This document shows positions 8,111-16,993 of a stretch of DNA of 64,000 nt, in pieces; position 1 is the stretch's first letter; each line of letters begins with the position of its first letter. The stretch lies in assembly GCF_014268755.2 (NCBI RefSeq), contig NZ_CP077093.1, positions 3,460,001 through 3,524,000 of the forward strand, written 5' to 3'. Below the pieces are notes generated by a model. That model searched no databases. It was not told the DNA's origin and was given only the letters and a program-made list of their open reading frames with translations. Position numbers and translations under genes: made by a program. This DNA comes from Pseudomonas vanderleydeniana. GTDB taxonomy: Bacteria > Pseudomonadota > Gammaproteobacteria > Pseudomonadales > Pseudomonadaceae.

Positions 8111-8935
8111 ATGAGTTCTCGTACTGCAACCCTGATTGGTGTTTCCCTGGTCATGGGCCTGGGCGCCGCCTGGATGGCCAACTCCTGGTTGAGCGCACGG
8201 CTCAATGCCAGTCCCGACGACCACCTGCGCAGCGTGGTGGTCTCCACCGTGGAGATTCCGTTCGGCCAGATGGTCGAGGCCCAGCAGGTCACCACCGTGC
8301 GCATGCCCATCGATGCCATCCCGGACGATGCCCTGGACACCACTGAAAAAGCGGTGGGCAAGATCGCCACGTTCGACATCCTGCGCGGTGACATCGTGCG
8401 CGGGGCTCGCTTGAGCGAGCACCTGGGGGGCAGCACCCTGGCTTCGCTCATCGCGCCGGACAAGCGTGCGATTTCCGTCAGGGTGGACGATGTGGTCGGC
8501 GTGGGTGGGTTCCTGCTGCCGGGCAACCGGGTCGATGTGCTGGCGACCAAGCACACCGATGGCAACAGCAACAACGCCGTGTCCAGGACCATCCTCGAGA
8601 ACCTGCGGGTGCTGGCGGTGGACCAGACCGCCGGTACCGACAAGACCCAGCCGGTGGTGGTGCGTGCGGTGACGCTGGAAATGAGTGCTGCCGAGGCGGA
8701 AAGCCTGGTGACGGCGCAGACCGAAGGCAAGTTGCAGTTGGCCCTGCGCAATCCGCTGACCGTGGACAAGAAACCGGTGGCGGCTGCGCCTGTCGAATCC
8801 GTCGCCCGTGTTGAACCACCGGTCACCGTAGCCAGCGCAGTGCAGCCCAAGCCCGCGGTGCGTCGCCGCAACAGCACCGGCGGGACCATCACCGTGATCC
8901 GCGGTATCGAATCCCACGTGGTCAATGTGCAGTGA
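8111..8935 (+). CDS. cpaB: Flp pilus assembly protein CpaB/RcpC
   Basis: The 274-residue protein has an N-terminal membrane anchor or signal (residues 6-26) and an SAF-like domain (about 40-105, around VVVSTVEIPFGQMVEAQQVT). A RcpC-type region follows, with the typical motif RAISVRVDDVVGVGGFLLPGNRVDVL split over residues 119-144. In Tad systems CpaB/RcpC is periplasmic and associates with the secretin CpaC/RcpA. The ATG at 8111 is preceded by GGGAG. Confidence 0.9.
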   Translation: MSSRTATLIGVSLVMGLGAAWMANSWLSARLNASPDDHLRSVVVSTVEIPFGQMVEAQQVTTVRMPIDAIPDDALDTTEKAVGKIATFDILRGDIVRGARLSEHLGGSTLASLIAPDKRAISVRVDDVVGVGGFLLPGNRVDVLATKHTDGNSNNAVSRTILENLRVLAVDQTAGTDKTQPVVVRAVTLEMSAAEAESLVTAQTEGKLQLALRNPLTVDKKPVAAAPVESVARVEPPVTVASAVQPKPAVRRRNSTGGTITVIRGIESHVVNVQ

Positions 8936-8940
8936 GTGAA

Positions 8941-8961
8941 CGCCCCGCCAGGCGCGGGGCG
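8941..8961 (+). promoter_or_regulatory. GC-rich intercistronic hairpin after cpaB
   Basis: An 8-bp perfect stem (CGCCCCGC ... GCGGGGCG) with a 5-base loop starts 5 bases after the cpaB stop. No T-run follows, so it is more likely a processing or stability element, or a weak attenuator, than a full terminator in this long operon. Confidence 0.45.
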
Positions 8962-8996
8962 GGCGATGAGATTCGGTAACGGCCAGTGAGGGACTG

Positions 8997-10331
8997 ATGA
9001 TGTGTCCTCGAATTCAACTCCGGTTTTCACCGATGCCCGAGAGTCAGCGCGGGTCGGTGACCGTCCTGATGGTCATCGCCCTGGCGGCGATCACCATGCT
9101 GGCAGCGCTGGCGCTGGACGGCGGGCATATGTTGCTGAACAAGACCCGCCTGCAGAATGCCGTGGATGCCGCGGCCCTCAGCGGTGCCAAGACCTTGAGC
9201 CAGGTCAGCGGTGGTACCGGTATCGCCAGTACCACGCGCGCCGCGGCGTTGAATACCCTGACACTCAACGCCAACGCCAGCGGCAACACCGAGCTGGCGG
9301 CGGCGATCGGCGGTAACGCCGGTAGTTTCGCCGTGGTGGAACTGGCGAACAGTGTCTACGGGCCGTTCTCCTATCCAGGGCCCGCCGATGCCACCTATGT
9401 CAGGGTAACGGTGTCGAGCTATCGCCTGACCGGCTTTTTCTGGAGTTTCGTCCAGTCACTGGGGACCCCGGGCCTGGGCAACAAGGCCGTGGCGGCAATG
9501 GCCACCGCCGGCCCCAGCCCCACCAGCCCCTGTGATCTGGCCCCTCTGATGGTGTGTGGCGATCCCAGCCAGTACAACCCGGGCGCAGGCAACTTCTGGG
9601 GCTATCGATTTGGCGACCTGCAGGACCTGAAAACCGCGTCGGGTACCTCGTCGGCCATTGGCCCGGGCAACTTCCAACTGCTCGATTTCGGTTCGGGGGG
9701 CAGCACCGTTCGGGAAGACCTGGCCGGTGGTGGCTCGGAGTGCCGCACGGTCGGACAAAACGTCACGACTTCACCGGGCAACAAGGTCGGCCCAACCTCC
9801 CAGGGCCTCAACACCCGTTTTGGCCAGTACGCGGGGGGCGTCAAGGCCTCCGACTATCCGCCTGACCTGGTCGTCAGCTACAGCACCCCGGTGATCGCCA
9901 ACAACTCGGGGGACCTGCAGTACAACGGCCAGACCATCACCTCGAACAACGGCACCCTCACGGCCGGTAGCCAGACGGTGCTGGGCTACAACGAATGGCG
10001 GGCAAGTACGGCGGCCTGTGTCGCCGGTACGGGCAGCGGTTGCCAGAGCAACGGGGTCTTTGAGCGGCGGATGCTGAAAATCGTGATTGGTGACTGTAGT
10101 GGAAAAAACAACGGCGCCACCTCGATCCCGGTGCTCGGCTTCGGCTGCTACTTCGTCGTGCAGCCGGCCGGTGGTACCGGGACCACCTCGGAGATCTTCG
10201 GGCAATTCGTCAGCGAATGCTCCGGTGACAACGTACCGGGTCCAAACCCCTCGGGCGATACCGGGCCGCTGATCATTCAGCTCTACAAGACCTATATCAA
10301 TGGCAGCGGCACTCCGAGCAATGACTCGTAG
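8997..10331 (+). CDS. TadG-like pilus assembly protein
   Basis: The 444-residue protein has the TadG N-terminal pattern: QRGSVTVLMVIALAAITMLAALALD, then GGHMLLNKTRLQNAVDAAALSGAKTL, a single membrane segment followed by the characteristic amphipathic helix. The rest is a Gly/Ser/Thr-rich, Cys-containing exported domain without an obvious von Willebrand MIDAS motif. TadG is thought to be a minor envelope component that helps anchor or initiate the Flp fibre. The start is uncertain: ATGs at 8997, 9000 and 9033 are all in frame, and the first pair follows a GAGGG. Confidence 0.82.
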   Translation: MMCPRIQLRFSPMPESQRGSVTVLMVIALAAITMLAALALDGGHMLLNKTRLQNAVDAAALSGAKTLSQVSGGTGIASTTRAAALNTLTLNANASGNTELAAAIGGNAGSFAVVELANSVYGPFSYPGPADATYVRVTVSSYRLTGFFWSFVQSLGTPGLGNKAVAAMATAGPSPTSPCDLAPLMVCGDPSQYNPGAGNFWGYRFGDLQDLKTASGTSSAIGPGNFQLLDFGSGGSTVREDLAGGGSECRTVGQNVTTSPGNKVGPTSQGLNTRFGQYAGGVKASDYPPDLVVSYSTPVIANNSGDLQYNGQTITSNNGTLTAGSQTVLGYNEWRASTAACVAGTGSGCQSNGVFERRMLKIVIGDCSGKNNGATSIPVLGFGCYFVVQPAGGTGTTSEIFGQFVSECSGDNVPGPNPSGDTGPLIIQLYKTYINGSGTPSNDS

Positions 10332-10339
10332 GAGGCGTC

Positions 10340-10819
10340 ATGGGACTTCATGCGTTCAAGGCCGCCAGGCAACAGCAAGGTCTGGCATTGCTCGAGTTCA
10401 CCCTGGTGCTGCCGTTGATGCTGCTCCTGTTGCTGGCCCTGGGCGAGTTCGGCCGGATGCTGTTTCAGTACAACACCCTGCTGCAGGCCAGTCGTGATGC
10501 CGGGCGTTTTGTCGCCGGCCAGGCGTGGAACCCGACGCTGGGTACCGTTGCGCTGAGCAGCTCGCTGCAGACCCAGACGCAGAACGTGGCGGTCTACGGC
10601 GTGCCGAGCAACACCGGCACCGCCGTGGTATCGGGGCTGACGACTGCCAATGTGACGGTCAGTGCATTGGGCACCGACCATGTGCAAGTCACGATCAACT
10701 ACACCTTCTGCCCGGTCATCGGGGGTGGCGCCTGCACCGGATCGATCCGCGGCCTTTTTCCTACGCCGATTGCATTGAGCATTCCGCTGGTTGCCACCAC
10801 TGTCATGAGGGTGCTGTGA
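10340..10819 (+). CDS. tadE: TadE-family pseudopilin
   Basis: This 159-residue protein has the TadE-like motif QQGLALLEFTLVLPLMLLLLLAL near residue 15, in which Glu follows a short leader as in pseudopilins. LGEFGRMLFQYNTLLQASRDAGRFVA follows. TadE/TadF are small prepilin-like proteins processed by TadV and needed for Flp assembly. The stop overlaps the next start by one base (TGATG). Confidence 0.88.
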   Translation: MGLHAFKAARQQQGLALLEFTLVLPLMLLLLLALGEFGRMLFQYNTLLQASRDAGRFVAGQAWNPTLGTVALSSSLQTQTQNVAVYGVPSNTGTAVVSGLTTANVTVSALGTDHVQVTINYTFCPVIGGGACTGSIRGLFPTPIALSIPLVATTVMRVL

Positions 10820-11313
10820 TGAATCGCAAACATATGAGCGGGCTCTACACGGTCGAGTTCGCCCTGGTTGGCCTGCTGGTATTCATCGTGCTGTTCGGCG
10901 TGCTGGAGATGGGACGCCTGTATTTCACGGTCAATACCCTGGACGAGTCGGTACGGCGTGGCGCACGGCTGGCGGCGGTGTGCAACATCAGCGACCCGGC
11001 CGTCCTGCAGCGGGCCATCTACAACGCGCCGGGCAACACCGGGCCCAGCCCGCTGGTGACCAACCTCAACACCACGAATCTTTCCCTGACCTACCTGGAT
11101 GCCAACGGTGCGGTGGTCACCAACCCCTCCGACACCACCAGCACCACAGGGTTTCGGGCCATCCGCTATGTCCAGCTGAGCCTGTCGGGCTACGTATTCA
11201 ACCTGTTCATTCCCGGCCTTGGCGTGGCCATCACCTTGCCCACCTTCAGGGCGGTGCAGCCACGCGAAGCCCTGGGGCATCACTCCGAATCGGGGGAGGT
11301 CACGCCATGCTGA
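10819..11313 (+). CDS. TadE/TadF-family pseudopilin
   Basis: The 164-residue protein starts at the ATG overlapping the previous stop. It shows the same pseudopilin pattern (GLYTVEFALVGLLVFIVLFGVLEMGRLYF, then a helix ending RRGARLAAVC). It is a second TadE-like product and probably does the TadF job. It overlaps cpaE by 7 bases, which suggests translational coupling. Confidence 0.87.
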   Translation: MNRKHMSGLYTVEFALVGLLVFIVLFGVLEMGRLYFTVNTLDESVRRGARLAAVCNISDPAVLQRAIYNAPGNTGPSPLVTNLNTTNLSLTYLDANGAVVTNPSDTTSTTGFRAIRYVQLSLSGYVFNLFIPGLGVAITLPTFRAVQPREALGHHSESGEVTPC

Positions 11314-12527
11314 ACATGAAGGAAAATCCGTTAACCCTCGCGAGCGGCAAATCCGGGCTGCGCCTGCTCATCAGCAGCCGCGATACCACCGCACTGCGTG
11401 ATCTGCAGGGCGTGTGCCAACGCATTCCCAGCCTGGAAGTCAGCACCCGCCTGGTGAGCAACGGGCATGTCGACCCGCTCTACGGTCTGGAACGGATGCC
11501 CGACCTGCTGCTGTTGCGCGTCAGCCACCTGTGGCGCGAAGAATTGGCGGCACTGCTCCAGCGCCCGGCCCATGAACGTCCGCCGTTGCTGGTGTGCGGG
11601 TTGCTGAACGAGCAGGAGGCCATGCGCCTGGCGATGCAGGCCGGTGCCCGGGACGTCCTGCCCGAGCCGATCGCCGAGATGGAGTTGGTCGCGGCCCTGA
11701 ACCGGCTGGTCGCCGAGGCCCATGCCAGTACGGGGGCGCAAGGCAAGCTGATTGCGGTGATGAGCGCCAAGGGTGGCTCCGGCGGGACGCTGCTGGCGTG
11801 CAACCTGGCCCATCAACTCAGCCTCAAGAACAGCAACACCCTGTTGCTGGACATGGACCTGCAGTTCGGCAGCGTGGCGCATTACCTGGAGGTGGCGCAG
11901 TCGCACAGTCACCTGGAGGTGCTGCAGCAGGTCGATGGAATGGACAGCGTGGCGCTGCGCGGATTCTGCAGCCATTTCAGCCCGACCCTGCATGTGCTGG
12001 GAGGACGCGCCGGTGAGCTGTGTCTGGCCCAGGACGCCCAGCCGGAGCAGGTCGACACCTTGCTGCAACTGGCCCGTGCCAGCTACGACTGGGTCGTGGT
12101 CGACCTGCCGCGGCAGATCGACCATCTCACCGGTTCGGTGTTGGAACAGGCGGACCGGGTTTACGTGGTGGTCCAGCAGAGTGTCTGCCACCTGCGTGAT
12201 GCCAGCCCCCTGATGCGGATTCTTCGCGAGGACCTGGGGGTGCGTGGGGATCAGTTGCAGGTGGTGGTCAATCGTTATGACAAGTCGGCGCCGGTGAGCC
12301 TCAAGGACATCGGTGAGGCCCTGCGCTGCGTCAACCTGTTGAAACTGCCCAATGACTTCGGCCTGGTCAACCAGAGCCAGAACTCGGGCGTGCCGCTGGG
12401 GCTGCAGGCTCCGCGGGCGCCGATTACCGTGGCGATGCGCGAGATGACCGGACAGTTGTACGGCAATCCACTGGCCGGAAACAACGGCCTGTTCAAGCGC
12501 GCCTTCAACCGTATTTTCAGGGGGTGA
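11307..12527 (+). CDS. cpaE: Pilus localisation ATPase-like protein CpaE/TadZ
   Basis: The 406-residue protein begins with a receiver-like atypical domain (about 12-135), followed by a ParA/MinD-like domain from about residue 145. The P-loop region reads SAKGGSGGTLLA, so the usual GKT lysine is a glycine. This is compatible with the atypical TadZ family, which helps place the pilus machinery at a pole. Later motifs include LLLDMDLQFGSVAHYL and YDWVVVDLPRQ. The start is chosen for the GGGGGAGG ribosome site just upstream; the open frame itself extends further 5' inside the preceding gene. Confidence 0.87.
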   Translation: MLNMKENPLTLASGKSGLRLLISSRDTTALRDLQGVCQRIPSLEVSTRLVSNGHVDPLYGLERMPDLLLLRVSHLWREELAALLQRPAHERPPLLVCGLLNEQEAMRLAMQAGARDVLPEPIAEMELVAALNRLVAEAHASTGAQGKLIAVMSAKGGSGGTLLACNLAHQLSLKNSNTLLLDMDLQFGSVAHYLEVAQSHSHLEVLQQVDGMDSVALRGFCSHFSPTLHVLGGRAGELCLAQDAQPEQVDTLLQLARASYDWVVVDLPRQIDHLTGSVLEQADRVYVVVQQSVCHLRDASPLMRILREDLGVRGDQLQVVVNRYDKSAPVSLKDIGEALRCVNLLKLPNDFGLVNQSQNSGVPLGLQAPRAPITVAMREMTGQLYGNPLAGNNGLFKRAFNRIFRG

Positions 12528-12530
12528 CCC

Positions 12531-13973
12531 ATGATCAGCGAATTTCGTAACCGCTTGCGTAAACAGCCCGGCAAGCCTCTTGCCGCACTGGCGGTCCAGC
12601 AGGGGGATGAGCCGCAGGCTCCGGCCGCGCAACTGATGGCGTGGGAACAGTCGGCTCCCGATGTTCCCTACGAGACCAAGAGCCAGGTCACTGCCGTGGA
12701 GGCCGAGTGGCGGGAAAAGATCTACCAGCAATTGCTCAAGGTGATGGACCTGTCGCTGCTCGATGCCCTGGAGCAGACCGAGGCCGCGCGGCAGATCCGC
12801 GAGATCTGCCAGCGCCTGCTGGACGAGTATTCGGCACCGGTGAGTTCGGTCAGTCGCCAGTTGATCATCAAGCAGATCACCGACGAGGTCCTCGGCCTGG
12901 GGCCGTTGGAACCGCTGCTGGCCGACCACAGCGTGTCCGATATCCTGGTCAACGGCCATGCCTCGGTGTATGTCGAGCGCTTTGGCAAGTTGCAGCGCAC
13001 CGACGTACGTTTTCGTGACGACCAGCATCTGCTGAACATCATCGACCGCATCGTTTCCAGCCTGGGGCGGCGTATCGACGAGTCCTCGCCGCTGGTGGAT
13101 GCCCGGCTCAAGGATGGCTCGCGGGTCAATGCGATCATTCCACCGCTGGCGATCGACGGACCGAGCATGTCGATCCGCCGCTTTGCCGTGGACCTGCTCA
13201 ATACCGACAGCCTGATCCAGGTCGGCACCCTGACCCCCGCCATTGCGCTGCTGCTCAAGGCGATCGTGCGCGGTCGCCTGAACGTCCTGATCTCCGGCGG
13301 TACCGGCAGCGGCAAGACGACCCTGCTCAACGTATTGTCCAGCTACATCCCGGTGAACGAGCGGATCGTCACCATCGAGGACTCCGCCGAGCTGCAATTG
13401 CAGCAGCCTCACGTGGTACGCCTGGAAACCCGTCCCTGCAACATCGAGGGGCGCGGTGAGGTCAGTCAGCGTGAGCTGGTGCGCAACAGCCTCAGGATGC
13501 GCCCCGACCGCATCGTTATCGGCGAAGTCCGCGGTGTTGAAGCGCTGGACATGCTCACCGCCATGAATACCGGGCACGACGGCTCCCTGACCACCATCCA
13601 CGCCAATACCCCGCGGGATGCACTGGGGCGTATCGAGAACATGGTGTCGATGACCGGGGCCACATTCCCGATCAAGGCCATGCGCCAGCAGATCGCCTCG
13701 GCCATCGATGTGGTGGTTCAGCTCGAGCGCCAGGAGGACGGCAAGCGGCGCCTGGTCAGCGTCCAGGAAATCAATGGCATGGAGGGCGAGATCATCACCA
13801 TGAGCGAAATCTTCTCCTTTGCCCGCAGTGGCGTGGGCGAGCAGGGTGAAGTGCAGGGCGACTATCGGCCCAGCGGGATGATCCCGTCATTTCGCGAAGT
13901 GCTGGCCAAGCGCGGTATCGAACTGCCGCTCTCGCTGTTCCGGCCCGAGTGGATGGAGGGTCGGCAGTCATGA
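12531..13973 (+). CDS. tadA: Tad pilus assembly ATPase TadA/CpaF
   Basis: The 480-residue protein is a VirB11-like secretion ATPase. It has an N-terminal domain, then Walker [10 protein letters not shown] near 256-264, an Asp box around [11 protein letters not shown], a Walker B-like segment [12 protein letters not shown] and a His box [13 protein letters not shown]. It powers Flp assembly at the inner membrane with TadB and TadC. It starts 3 bases after cpaE and overlaps tadB by 4 bases. Confidence 0.95.
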   Translation: MISEFRNRLRKQPGKPLAALAVQQGDEPQAPAAQLMAWEQSAPDVPYETKSQVTAVEAEWREKIYQQLLKVMDLSLLDALEQTEAARQIREICQRLLDEYSAPVSSVSRQLIIKQITDEVLGLGPLEPLLADHSVSDILVNGHASVYVERFGKLQRTDVRFRDDQHLLNIIDRIVSSLGRRIDESSPLVDARLKDGSRVNAIIPPLAIDGPSMSIRRFAVDLLNTDSLIQVGTLTPAIALLLKAIVRGRLNVLISGGTGSGKTTLLNVLSSYIPVNERIVTIEDSAELQLQQPHVVRLETRPCNIEGRGEVSQRELVRNSLRMRPDRIVIGEVRGVEALDMLTAMNTGHDGSLTTIHANTPRDALGRIENMVSMTGATFPIKAMRQQIASAIDVVVQLERQEDGKRRLVSVQEINGMEGEIITMSEIFSFARSGVGEQGEVQGDYRPSGMIPSFREVLAKRGIELPLSLFRPEWMEGRQS

Positions 13974-14956
13974 ACCACATTTCCGGTGAATTCATCCTGA
14001 TATTTCTCGGCATGGTGTTCATCGCCGCCTTCCTGCTCGCCCAGAGCGTGGTGGTACCGGTTTTCGGCGAGGCGAGCAGGATGCGCAAGCGCATTCGCAG
14101 CCGCCTGCATGTACTGGAAAAGGCCAACAACCTGCCGAACATGCAGACCGTGCTGCGCCAGAAGTACCTGACGCGCCTGTCGCCCCTGGAGGCGGCATTC
14201 GAGCAACTGCCGTTCATGGCCGACCTGACGCAACTGATCGAGCAGTCCGGACATGACTACCGGGCCTATCGGGTGCTGTTGCTGATGATCGCCCTGGGGC
14301 TGGGCGCAGGCTTGCTCGGCCTGATGTTCACGTCGATCTGGTGGGGGGCACTGCTCATGGCCTTGGCGGTGGCCTGGTTGCCGCTGCTGAAGATCTTCAG
14401 GGACCGTAACCGGCGCTTCGCCGACTTCGAGGCGGGCTTGCCCGATGCACTGGATGCGATGTGCCGTGCCTTGCGCGCCGGCCACCCGTTCAACGAAACC
14501 CTGCGGCTGGTCTCCGAGGACCAGAAGGGGCCGGTGGCGCATGAGTTCGGCCTGACGTTCGCCGACATCAACTACGGCAATGATGTCCGTCGGGCGATGC
14601 TCGGCCTGCTCGAACGCATGCCGAGCATGACGGTGATGATGCTGGTGACCTCGATCCTGATCCACCGCGAAACCGGCGGCAACCTGACCGAAGTCCTGGA
14701 GCGCCTGAGCCGGTTGATCCGCGGACGCTTTCGCTTTCAGCGCAAGATCAAGACCCTGTCGGCCGAGGGGCGCATGTCGGCCTGGGTGCTGGTATCGATT
14801 CCCTTCGTGCTGGCGGCGGTGATCCTGGTCACCACGCCCAGCTACCTGCCGGTGCTGATCAATGACCCGGTGGGCCACAAACTGATCGTTGGCGCCTTCT
14901 GCGCCATGCTGGTCGGGATTTTCTGGATCCGCAAAATCATTCGGATCCAGGTTTAA
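13970..14956 (+). CDS. tadB: Tad inner-membrane platform protein TadB
   Basis: The 328-residue protein has a T2SSF (GspF-like) domain. It has a membrane segment near residues 8-30, paired segments around 105-145, a cytoplasmic helical domain with [19 protein letters not shown], and C-terminal segments at 275-295 and 305-325. With TadC it forms the platform acted on by TadA. The ATG overlaps the tadA stop (ATGA). Confidence 0.93.
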   Translation: MNHISGEFILIFLGMVFIAAFLLAQSVVVPVFGEASRMRKRIRSRLHVLEKANNLPNMQTVLRQKYLTRLSPLEAAFEQLPFMADLTQLIEQSGHDYRAYRVLLLMIALGLGAGLLGLMFTSIWWGALLMALAVAWLPLLKIFRDRNRRFADFEAGLPDALDAMCRALRAGHPFNETLRLVSEDQKGPVAHEFGLTFADINYGNDVRRAMLGLLERMPSMTVMMLVTSILIHRETGGNLTEVLERLSRLIRGRFRFQRKIKTLSAEGRMSAWVLVSIPFVLAAVILVTTPSYLPVLINDPVGHKLIVGAFCAMLVGIFWIRKIIRIQV

Positions 14957-14985
14957 GCGGTTCTCACCATCTGGAGGTGCGAGTC

Positions 14986-15954
14986 ATGGACTATCTGCTC
15001 GGGTTGTTCAGTCGGGTGACGGGGAATGAAGCGCTGGCTCGGCTGTTGTTCGTCAGTGCGATCGGTTTGAGTACGGTACTGGCGGTGGTCACCGTCATCC
15101 TGTTGGTGATGGGGCTGCAGGACCCCATGCAGCGTCGCCTGGCATTGATCAAGCGGGGGCAGTTCGGTGGCACGGCGGGGCCGGAGGCGCCGGGTAGCCT
15201 GCAGCTGTTGCTGGAGCGGGTGGGGCAGCATTTCGGTTCGACCGAGACTGCGCAGACCTCTGAAACCCGGTTGTTGCTGATCCATGCCGGGTATCGCTCG
15301 TCCTCGGCAGTACAGATGTATTGGGCGGTGCGCCTGTTGCTGCCCCTGACGCTGCTGGGTGTCGGGGTGCTGGTGCTGCCGCTGGTACCCAGGCTCTCGC
15401 TGGTGACGGGCCTGCTGTTGCTGGTCATGGTGGCCGGTGTCGCCTGGCTGCTGCCGGCGTTGTACGTCAGCAAGCGCAAGCAGGCACGGCAGAGCCGGCT
15501 GCGCGCGGCGTTTCCGGATGCGCTGGACTTGATGGTGGTCTGTGTCGAGTCGGGCCTGGCGTTGCCAACGACCATCGAGCGGGTGGCCGAAGAGATGGCC
15601 GTCAGCCAGGTCGAGCTGGCCGAGGAACTGGCGCTGGTCAATGCGCAGATTCGTGCCGGGGTCAGCAATACCGAGGCACTCAAGCAACTGGCGGTGCGCA
15701 CTGGCCTGGAGGATGTGCAGGGGCTGGTCAGCCTGTTGGCGCAGAGCATCCGCTTTGGCACCAGCGTGGCCGAGACCCTGCGTATCTATGCGGATGAATT
15801 CCGTGACCGGCGCACGCAGGCGGCCGAAGAGAAGGGCGCGAAGATTGGCACCAAACTGATCTTCCCACTGATCTTCTGCCTGTGGCCGAGCTTCTTCCTG
15901 ATCGCGATCGGTCCGGCCATGATCGGGGTGTTCCAGGCGTTCGGCACGCCATGA
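14986..15954 (+). CDS. tadC: Tad inner-membrane platform protein TadC
   Basis: The 322-residue partner of TadB also has the T2SSF fold. The cytoplasmic motif AAFPDALDLMVVCVESGLAL is typical of TadC, and hydrophobic segments lie near residues 20-40, 110-160 and 285-315. The ATG at 14986 follows GGAGG by 7 bases. It is the last gene of the plus-strand Tad run and faces the minus-strand run across a hairpin. Confidence 0.93.
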   Translation: MDYLLGLFSRVTGNEALARLLFVSAIGLSTVLAVVTVILLVMGLQDPMQRRLALIKRGQFGGTAGPEAPGSLQLLLERVGQHFGSTETAQTSETRLLLIHAGYRSSSAVQMYWAVRLLLPLTLLGVGVLVLPLVPRLSLVTGLLLLVMVAGVAWLLPALYVSKRKQARQSRLRAAFPDALDLMVVCVESGLALPTTIERVAEEMAVSQVELAEELALVNAQIRAGVSNTEALKQLAVRTGLEDVQGLVSLLAQSIRFGTSVAETLRIYADEFRDRRTQAAEEKGAKIGTKLIFPLIFCLWPSFFLIAIGPAMIGVFQAFGTP

Positions 15955-15977
15955 TCGCTGGACCCTGGCGTGTCGAC

Positions 15978-15999
15978 GAGCCAGCCCTCCGGCTGGCTC
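15978..15999. terminator. Bidirectional hairpin between tadC and DUF3613 gene
   Basis: A perfect 9-bp stem (GAGCCAGCC ... GGCTGGCTC) with a 4-base loop lies in the 43-bp gap between the two converging runs and reaches into the stop codon of the minus-strand gene. It is followed by ATTTG on the plus strand. Position and symmetry suit a shared terminator. Confidence 0.6.
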
Positions 16000-16264
16000 A
16001 TTTGCTGGTGATGCTTCCCGATGCCTTTTGATCGTAACGTTCGGGAATGGGGTAGTTGTAGCTGTTGAGCCAACGCTGCATGGCCAGGTCACGCTCGGTG
16101 GCCGAAGCGGTCTGCAGCTTGGGGGAGGCCACGACACCGCGAATCTGCAGTTGCAGCCACTGTTCGGTGACCTGCTGCTGGTCCGAGGCCGGGCCCGGTT
16201 CGATCGCCCAGGCGGTCGAGGACAGGCAGGCCAGGGACACGATCAACCACCTTCTGCTATTCAT
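15998..16264 (-). CDS. DUF3613 domain small exported protein
   Basis: The 88-residue protein has a signal peptide (MNSRRWLIVSLACLSSTAWA) followed by a short conserved region with VTEQWLQLQIRGVVASP and a tail WLNSYNYPIPERY, as in DUF3613 proteins. Such genes often accompany Tad loci in Pseudomonas. It is the last gene of the secretin-tadD run, 15 bases after tadD. A periplasmic accessory role is inferred; no biochemical function is known to me. Confidence 0.75.
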   Translation of the reverse strand: MNSRRWLIVSLACLSSTAWAIEPGPASDQQQVTEQWLQLQIRGVVASPKLQTASATERDLAMQRWLNSYNYPIPERYDQKASGSITSK

Positions 16265-16279
16265 CTCGATTCCTCGTTT

Positions 16280-16993
16280 CTACTTGATTGCACTGCCGGC
16301 CGAGGTATCGACGCCCTGTACCGGGCGTGTGCCTTCGGAGGCCACCACTTTCGGTGCCTGGGCCTTGATCCTGGCCGCGCGTGACTGGGCTTCGCTGACC
16401 TGTTTCGGACTCAGGTTGGCGCGACTCGCCAGCTCTGCGGCCTGCTTCCAGTTATCCTGGTAGATCAGCAGCGTCACCATGTTGAAGGCGGCCAGCGAGT
16501 CGGCCTGCTTGAGTTCCATGGCGGTCATGAACTCGAAGCGGGCATCGTTGACCCGGCGCTGGTTGAGGTAGACGACTCCCAGGTCGTTGCGGATCTTCTC
16601 GTCGGTAGGGGACATCCTCGCAGCCCGCTCGAGGTGCTCCAGCGCCGCCGCGTTGTCGTTCCTGGCCGCCGCCAACTGGCCAAGGCCATGCTCTCCTTCG
16701 GCGGCCAGACAGGTACCCAGCAGTCCCTTGTACAAGGGCTCGGCATCATTACGCCCAAGCAGGCGCAGGATGCGCGCCTTGCGCAGCCGAACCTGGACCA
16801 GGTCGTCGGGCAGGCCCTCCAGGTTCGCCAGGCTGGCATACAAGCGGCCATCGTTGATCATCTCGTCGGCCAGGTTCAAGGTCAGTTGCTGGTCCGAAGG
16901 GGGCGGGGTGCAGTTGGCCGGGCGTGACGACACGAGATTGCTGGCACAACCGCTGAGCACCACCGTGGCCGCCAGGGCAATGACCGTTTTCAT
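16280..16993 (-). CDS. tadD: Tad pilotin-like TPR lipoprotein TadD
   Basis: The 237-residue lipoprotein has a signal ending LSGCAS (Cys about residue 16) and three or four TPR-like helical repeats between about residues 60 and 190. TadD proteins are TPR lipoproteins that help the secretin RcpA/CpaC assemble in the outer membrane. The start overlaps the secretin stop by 4 bases, which fits that pairing. Confidence 0.9.
   Translation of the reverse strand: MKTVIALAATVVLSGCASNLVSSRPANCTPPPSDQQLTLNLADEMINDGRLYASLANLEGLPDDLVQVRLRKARILRLLGRNDAEPLYKGLLGTCLAAEGEHGLGQLAAARNDNAAALEHLERAARMSPTDEKIRNDLGVVYLNQRRVNDARFEFMTAMELKQADSLAAFNMVTLLIYQDNWKQAAELASRANLSPKQVSEAQSRAARIKAQAPKVVASEGTRPVQGVDTSAGSAIK

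Noticed and set aside
6761..8917. A 718-codon minus-strand open frame across the AAA+ ATPase and cpaB genes
   Set aside because: It has His/Gln-rich composition and no recognisable domain, and it is opposite two well-supported genes.
10980..11306. A longer CpaE with about 110 extra N-terminal residues
   Set aside because: The extra part is out-of-frame tadE-like sequence; the good ribosome site and typical length favour 11307.
11331..13601. A 756-codon minus-strand open frame across cpaE and tadA
   Set aside because: It is an antisense shadow of GC-rich coding DNA; the plus-strand products carry all family motifs.
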